Source: Candidatus Poribacteria bacterium
GTDB taxonomy: Bacteria > Abyssobacteria > SURF-5
Assembly (NCBI GenBank): GCA_016215705.1
Contig: JACRIR010000112.1
Coordinates: 1 to 10,596 of the forward strand
DNA: 10,596 bases
Direction of reading: 5' to 3'
In this document: positions 7,818-10,596 of the stretch, piece after piece
How positions within the stretch are numbered: the first letter of the stretch is position 1
How the letters are laid out: each line of letters starts with the position of its first letter
Position numbers and translations under genes: made by a program
The notes under the pieces: generated by a model
What the model was told of the DNA's origin: nothing
The model's database searches: none
Seen by the model: only the letters and a program-made list of their open reading frames with translations

Positions 7818-7848
7818 TTATTAGGCGAAGTCGGACGTACCAATTCAA
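7818..7848 (-). promoter_or_regulatory. Weak candidate promoter for the five-gene operon
   Basis: On the minus strand a TTGAAT (7848-7843) is followed 19 bases later by TAATAA (7823-7818), about 54 bases before the ATG at 7764. The hexamers resemble sigma-70 elements but the spacing is longer than ideal. The leader after it is A-rich (7801-7765). No convincing promoter was seen inside the operon, so transcription of all five genes probably begins near here. Confidence 0.25.
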
Positions 7849-8000
7849 GAATGCACATATTACCCGATGGCTGTTTGGATGGCCGAGACACCGCTTTACA
7901 CGACCGCCACGCTGGGAGGCACACTTTTTCAATTTCTCACGATGGCTTCTGGTCGCCAGTTCTCAGATAACGGGACAGCAACCGGCTGGTCCAGGGTTAT

Positions 8001-8261
8001 TTGGGACTTGATCGAAAACGGCTTGAAGAAGGGTTTTACGAGGAAACGAACGGGGCATGCTCCCAGTCCTGGGTCGCGCATGTCTGGCGATCCCATTCCT
8101 CAGTACGCCTGCTATGCGAGGGGTTTAGAAGAACTACCGAATCCATTGTTGACGACATTCTCGGACCTAGCGCGAAGATGCTAAGGAATGCAGGTGAAGA
8201 TGGTTCCATCCCGCCAGACCTGCCATTTCAAATGGAGTTCGACGACCCGATTGGGGGATAA
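8001..8261 (+). CDS. Short unidentified ORF, possibly a truncated gene end
   Basis: The plus-strand frame is open from 7971 (after an in-frame TAA) to the stop at 8259-8261. The first start candidate is TTG 8001, giving 86 residues, but no good ribosome binding site precedes it. The sequence is polar and mixed, with GFYEETNGACSQSWVAHVW near the start and an acidic, proline-containing end (DLPFQMEFDDPIGG). It looks protein-like rather than random but matches no family I know. A GGGGGA overlapping its end is well placed for an ATG at 8264. This suggests it was once the upstream member of a gene pair. It may be a real small gene, the 3' remnant of a longer one, or chance. Confidence 0.25.
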   Translation: MGLDRKRLEEGFYEETNGACSQSWVAHVWRSHSSVRLLCEGFRRTTESIVDDILGPSAKMLRNAGEDGSIPPDLPFQMEFDDPIGG

Positions 8262-8263
8262 GC

Positions 8264-8320
8264 ATGATCATCATTGAAACTGACGAAACAGAACTTCCGG
8301 AAGAATTCGCTGATTCCTGA
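8264..8320 (+). CDS. 18-codon ORF with good ribosome binding site
   Basis: ATG 8264 sits two bases after the preceding stop and about six bases after GGGGGA, a good initiation context. It encodes 18 residues, beginning MIIIETDETELPEEF, and stops at TGA 8318-8320. The peptide is acidic, with no known function. It may be the surviving start of a truncated gene, since a decayed coding frame in the same phase follows; a functional micro-peptide is less likely. Confidence 0.2.
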   Translation: MIIIETDETELPEEFADS

Positions 8321-8374
8321 GCTACGGCCGTAAACGAATCCATACCCGCCGCGAGAGCCTCTTGGAACGAATAG

Positions 8375-8551
8375 CAGGAATGGCAGCTTTCGGCCGCCTG
8401 TACCGGTCAGATGGAACGATCAACAGCGCTCGTAGTGCAGATGAATAGCATCAACCACAGCTTTGGCAAGAGAGCCCTCCGGCTTTGCAGCGGTAGTGCC
8501 GAGCAGCGCAGGAGAATGCGCCCAACTGCACCACACGAAGCACTGACCTAG
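8375..8551 (+). pseudogene. umuC: Decayed UmuC-like (DNA polymerase V) C-terminal fragment
   Basis: Read in the frame of 8375, the plus strand gives QMERSTALVVQMNSINHSFG, then KRALRLCSGSAEQ and RRRMR, ending at TAG 8549. This matches the usual pattern near the UmuC C-terminus: R-S-x-x-L-M-x-x-M-D-x-I-N-x-x-F/Y-G-x-G-x-L, then W-x-M-R. The expected YTTRWDEL end is missing, stop codons lie upstream at 8372 and 8318, and the catalytic polymerase region is absent, so it cannot be functional. UmuC/RumB genes are often carried by mobile elements, including SXT/R391. The assignment rests on a pattern of about 35 residues and could be coincidental. Confidence 0.38.
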
Positions 8552-8582
8552 CCATCGCCAAAGCAGGCTGATCGGCAGTTGC

Positions 8583-9041
8583 TCAAACCCGGTCCGCCGC
8601 ACTCCGAGCGTGCCTGATGCAGATGATGGCTTTTACCAAGTGGATTGCTTCGCGCCTGATTTTCGTCAGCTGGAACTCGGTTTCCTCAACCATGTCCGCC
8701 TCCCAATCCTGGGCCAAGGCTTTCAGCTTTGACAATGTGTATCCGTAGGCTCCTTTAGGCCTGGTGACATGCGTCCGTATGGATTTCCGGTCGCCATTGG
8801 CTTTGGATCCATACCACTTGATTCCGCACCAATCCAGCCTGATGGAGTTTCCCTCCTGCATGCACCGGACTTGAAGGGTACTTTTGTGTTCCCAGCCAGT
8901 GAGCTTTTGCTCCATGCTGTAGACGAAGGTCCAGTGCCTATCAACGATGCTGTGCGCGCTCGCATGCAGGGCATCAATACGACGTTCCAGTACGGCAATC
9001 GCCTCATCGTGGCAGCCCGGTTCAAGGGGTACTTCAGTCAT
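8583..9041 (-). CDS. mobI: MobI-like conjugative transfer protein
   Basis: The 152-aa protein resembles MobI(A/C), an auxiliary mobilisation protein of SXT/R391 elements and IncA/C plasmids that is needed for transfer and encoded beside oriT. Supporting sequence: an N-terminal helix ending in VDRHWTFVYSMEQKL, a central strand pair with GNSIRLDWCGIKWYG, then RPKGAYGYTLSKLKALAQDWE, and a final long helix (ETEFQLTKIRREAIHLVKAI). Length and this order fit the family. ATG 9041 is chosen because AAAAGGAG lies 10 bases upstream; TTG 9095 would add 18 unsupported residues. It diverges from the ParM-like gene across a repeat-rich region, as expected at an oriT locus. Cytoplasmic, with no catalytic motif seen. 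No relaxase is present in this window, so it must lie elsewhere on the element. Confidence 0.68.
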   Translation of the reverse strand: MTEVPLEPGCHDEAIAVLERRIDALHASAHSIVDRHWTFVYSMEQKLTGWEHKSTLQVRCMQEGNSIRLDWCGIKWYGSKANGDRKSIRTHVTRPKGAYGYTLSKLKALAQDWEADMVEETEFQLTKIRREAIHLVKAIICIRHARSAADRV

Positions 9042-9232
9042 GGCTGTAACGCTCCTTTTACTGTGGTGCAATCTGATGTCATTCCGCTCCTCCAAAGCAG
9101 TCCATTGCCCACGTCAATCACGCGAAACGCCAATAATCAGGAGCGATTGACTCCCTGTTCGCTCATCCCGATTTCTTCTCCATCCGAGACGCATCAAGCC
9201 ACCAACGCCTGACCACTACTTTCGAATACCTG

Positions 9233-9306
9233 ATCGCTCCTATTAGTAGCGTCGCCCCATCGATCGCGAAATGATCCTCAGTGGATGGCGTATTCATAGG
9301 AGCGAT
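9233..9306. repeat. 11-bp inverted repeat (ATAGGAGCGAT) with 52-bp spacer
   Basis: ATCGCTCCTAT at 9233-9243 is the exact reverse complement of ATAGGAGCGAT at 9296-9306. The nine-base core AGGAGCGAT occurs a third time at 9139-9147 on the plus strand, and a related GGTCGCTCC lies at 9317-9325. Three copies within 170 bp between mobI and the ParM-like gene suggest protein-binding sites, for example for MobI, a relaxosome protein or a repressor. Confidence 0.55.
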
Positions 9307-9461
9307 TTGCCGTCCGGTCGCTCCGTTCGCCCTCCCTGATTCATCAGCTCATTCGACCGCCGGTTCTTTATGAGAGCCAGGCCGCAGCCTTCTTTCGAAT
9401 GGTGAGGCGCAACGTCGTTACCGCAAGCAACCGCTCGCCACCCTACCAAATCGGGAGTCAG

Positions 9462-9508
9462 AAACGAGGGTGAAAAGCGCACGCTTTGTGCGCTTTTCAC
9501 CCTCGTTT
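9462..9508. repeat. Perfect 21-bp inverted repeat with 5-nt loop
   Basis: The left arm 9462-9482 (starting AAACGAGGGTGAAAAGCG) and right arm 9488-9508 (ending CACCCTCGTTT) are exactly complementary around a GCTTT loop (9483-9487). The strong stem is followed on the plus strand by only a short T run (CGTTTTA). Because both flanking genes point away from it, a terminator for them makes no sense. A cruciform, a single-strand transfer or replication signal, or the end of an unseen small RNA are better options. Confidence 0.8.
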
Positions 9509-9535
9509 TACGGGAAGCGCTTGCTATGTTTCCAG

Positions 9536-9679
9536 GCGGTGCACTAGCGGTCGACAGACATCAATCAGCCATCGCAATTTCTACGATTGTTCTCTGACGG
9601 TCGACTGGCGGTGCACTGCAGCGCCACTCGATGGTGGCATTTGAAGCTTTGTGCTCTAGCGGTAGACAGGAGGTCGACT
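9536..9679 (+). repeat. Paired 11-bp direct repeats, parC-like centromere/operator
   Basis: Ten-base units of the form GCGGTCGACT or GCGGTGCACT occur in pairs set 11 bp apart: 9536 and 9547, 9597 and 9608, 9659 and 9670. The pairs are 61 and 62 bp apart. The last pair overlaps the ribosome binding site and the first base of the TTG start. A longer relation is also visible: the 19 bases at 9539-9557 match 9651-9669 in 17 positions. Type II (ParM/ParR) partition loci have centromeres made of ~11-bp direct repeats just upstream of parM and are autoregulated from them, so a ParR-like protein, expected downstream, is the likely ligand. Confidence 0.6.
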
Positions 9680-9681
9680 TG
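9668..9681 (+). promoter_or_regulatory. Ribosome binding site and TTG start of the ParM-like gene
   Basis: AGGAGGT (9668-9674) is a near-perfect Shine-Dalgarno sequence four bases before TTG 9679-9681. The frame from that TTG begins with the actin phosphate-1 motif NILGIDIGYSN, as expected for the true N-terminus, so the rare TTG start is well supported. The site lies inside the last repeat pair, so a bound repressor would also cover it. Confidence 0.75.
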
Positions 9682-10596
9682 AACATTCTTGGTATTGACA
9701 TCGGGTATTCCAACCTGAAGCTCGCGTATGGCGAAAAAGGCGCGACGCCGAAAACACAGCTCCGCCCGGCCGGAGCGGCGCCTGCTGATCGCTTCAGTTC
9801 GCGTTTTGACGGGAAAACCCAGGATGATTTTCTGCATGTGCAGGTGAATGGGGATCCCTTCATTGCCGGTGTAGCACCCGACCGCGCAGAAATGTGGAGC
9901 CGATCGCTGCATGCCGACTACCCATCCAGCGCGTCCTACCGGGCGCTTTTCCACGCAGGCCTCTTGCTGTCCGAGGTTGATCACGTCGATATGCTGGTCA
10001 CTGGCTTGCCCGTTTCCCAGTATCTCGACGAGAACCGACGCCATGCCATCGCGGAGCAGATGAAGGGTAGCCACCAGGTCACGCCGAAGCGCTCCGTCTC
10101 GGTTGATGCCGTCAAAGTCATTCCGCAACCCGTTGGGGGATTCCTGGATTTCATTGCCGGCGATGACGCAGATTTTGAGGGTGCCCGTGTCCTCGTCATC
10201 GATCCAGGATTTTTCTCGGTCGATTGGGTGGTCATTGCCGATTCGGACCTCCATCGTCAGTCATCGGGTACTTGCCTGGAGGCATCTTCCGTCGTTCTCG
10301 AGGAGGCTTCCCGCCTGATCGCCAAGGACTATGGCTCCAACGTCAGTACGGAAAAACTTGAGAACGCGATCCGTGGCGGCAAGGCTGAGGTTCTTGTACT
10401 GGGCAAGCGCGTGGATCTGGGTCCGTACATCGAGCAGGCATCCAGAAAGGTGGCTCCCGTTGTCGTCGAATCGATCCAGAAGTCGCTGCGCAAGGAAAGT
10501 GAATCCGTAGACAGGGTTCTCCTGGTAGGTGGCGGCGCGACCTTCTTCAAGGATGCGCTGGGTGCCGCGTTCGCTCAATTGACGGTCGTAACCACG
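9679..10596 (+). CDS. parM: ParM/StbA-like bacterial actin (3' end outside window)
   Basis: The frame from TTG 9679 is open for 306 codons to the window edge. It shows the actin-fold ATPase motifs in order: phosphate 1, NILGIDIGYSNLKLAYG (residues 2-18); a mid-domain LVTGLPVSQYLDENRRH; phosphate 2, VLVIDPGFFSVDWVVI; and the adenosine motif VLLVGGGATFFKDAL near the end. ParM-type proteins polymerise into filaments that push apart plasmid or ICE copies bound through ParR at a parC centromere. PilM and Alp7A relatives share these motifs. The start is chosen from the strong AGGAGGT and the position of the phosphate-1 motif. An expected small downstream adaptor (ParR-like) would lie past the window. 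In SXT/R391 a comparable ParM homologue lies near mobI and stabilises the excised element. An opposing long open frame (10254-9565) is a shadow of this gene. Confidence 0.88.
   Translation, partial: MNILGIDIGYSNLKLAYGEKGATPKTQLRPAGAAPADRFSSRFDGKTQDDFLHVQVNGDPFIAGVAPDRAEMWSRSLHADYPSSASYRALFHAGLLLSEVDHVDMLVTGLPVSQYLDENRRHAIAEQMKGSHQVTPKRSVSVDAVKVIPQPVGGFLDFIAGDDADFEGARVLVIDPGFFSVDWVVIADSDLHRQSSGTCLEASSVVLEEASRLIAKDYGSNVSTEKLENAIRGGKAEVLVLGKRVDLGPYIEQASRKVAPVVVESIQKSLRKESESVDRVLLVGGGATFFKDALGAAFAQLTVVTT

Larger units (their letters stand above)
7765..8582. other. About 0.8 kb without a confidently intact gene
   Basis: This stretch lies between the start of the minus-strand operon and the 3' end of the MobI-like gene. 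It holds the operon leader, a plus-strand open frame ending at 8261, an 18-codon ORF (8264-8320) and a stop-containing plus-strand frame resembling the C-terminus of UmuC. Other open frames here are overlapping and show no recognised motif. The picture fits a junction where older genes were cut when cargo was gained or exchanged. Confidence 0.5.
9042..9678. other. Divergent mobI-parM region: candidate oriT and centromere
   Basis: This 637-bp region separates the divergent MobI-like and ParM-like genes. It contains, in order, an AGGAGCGAT element (9139-9147), an 11-bp inverted repeat of an extended form (9233-9243 and 9296-9306), a perfect 21-bp hairpin (9462-9508), and paired 11-bp direct repeats running into the ParM-like start (9536-9679). 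No convincing gene was seen: the open frames are short and lack good start sites. In SXT/R391 elements oriT and a type II partition locus map near mobI, so both functions are plausible here. A nick site cannot be located by eye. Confidence 0.45.

Noticed and set aside
7867-8184. 105-codon plus-strand open frame upstream of the SIS-HAD gene
   Set aside because: No recognised motif or good ribosome binding site, and it overlaps another open frame that looks slightly more protein-like (ending 8261).
9294-9500. 68-codon minus-strand open frame in the mobI-parM region
   Set aside because: It runs through the hairpin and repeats and shows no family features; most likely chance.
9462-9508. Rho-independent terminator call for the 21-bp hairpin
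   Set aside because: No gene reads into it from either side and the T run is short, so it is listed as an inverted repeat instead.
9565-10254. Long minus-strand open frame (229 codons) opposite the actin gene
   Set aside because: The plus strand encodes all actin-fold motifs in order with an excellent ribosome binding site; the opposite frame has no family signature.
1-10596. CRISPR arrays, tRNA or rRNA genes, insertion sequences
   Set aside because: No regularly spaced long repeats, no cloverleaf-like or rRNA segments and no transposase motifs were seen.

Overview
The window looks like the cargo-plus-transfer region of an integrative conjugative element or conjugative plasmid in a Pseudomonadota host (probably gamma- or betaproteobacterial). 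The grounds are a moderately GC-rich sequence, Shine-Dalgarno-led genes, an E. coli-like HipA end, and a MobI-like protein divergent from a ParM-like actin, an arrangement known from the SXT/R391 family. No integrase, relaxase or attachment site lies inside the window, so the exact element type is not proven. Layout, left to right: (1) the last 142 codons of a HipA-type serine/threonine kinase toxin on the plus strand (to 430); (2) a 100-bp convergent gap; (3) a compact minus-strand operon of five genes between 7764 and 531; (4) about 0.8 kb with no confident intact gene (7765-8582), holding an unidentified short ORF, an 18-codon ORF and what looks like a decayed UmuC C-terminus; (5) a MobI-like gene on the minus strand (9041-8583); (6) a 637-bp divergent regulatory region with an AGGAGCGAT inverted repeat, a perfect 21-bp hairpin and paired 11-bp direct repeats; (7) a ParM/StbA-like actin gene on the plus strand that starts at a TTG (9679) and runs off the window. 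The five-gene operon is the main point of interest. In transcription order it encodes a tandem-SIS plus HAD-phosphatase fusion (647 aa), a phosphoribosyltransferase-like protein with a PRPP loop (381 aa), a large P-loop ATPase of apparent ORC/CDC6-like type (636 aa), an unidentified Rossmann-like protein (371 aa if it starts at GTG 2758) and a PfkB-family kinase with an inserted CPxCG motif (371 aa). Junctions are an ATGA overlap, an 8-nt gap, a 1-nt gap with a strong ribosome binding site, and a second ATGA overlap, so the genes are almost certainly co-translated. The four enzyme types (sugar-phosphate isomerase-like, phosphatase, PRPP-dependent transferase, sugar or nucleoside kinase) suggest a small pathway that makes or consumes a ribosyl or nucleoside-like phosphate compound. 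The ATPase and the Rossmann-like protein could be the sensing or switching parts. A mobile-element setting and similarity to predicted PRTase-containing conflict systems make an anti-phage or stress-response role the leading inference, but nothing in the sequence proves it. On the right, MobI, the structured intergenic region and the ParM-like protein form a transfer and stability module. The paired 11-bp repeats before the ParM-like gene resemble a type II centromere (parC-like) and overlap its ribosome binding site and start codon, which suggests autoregulation.
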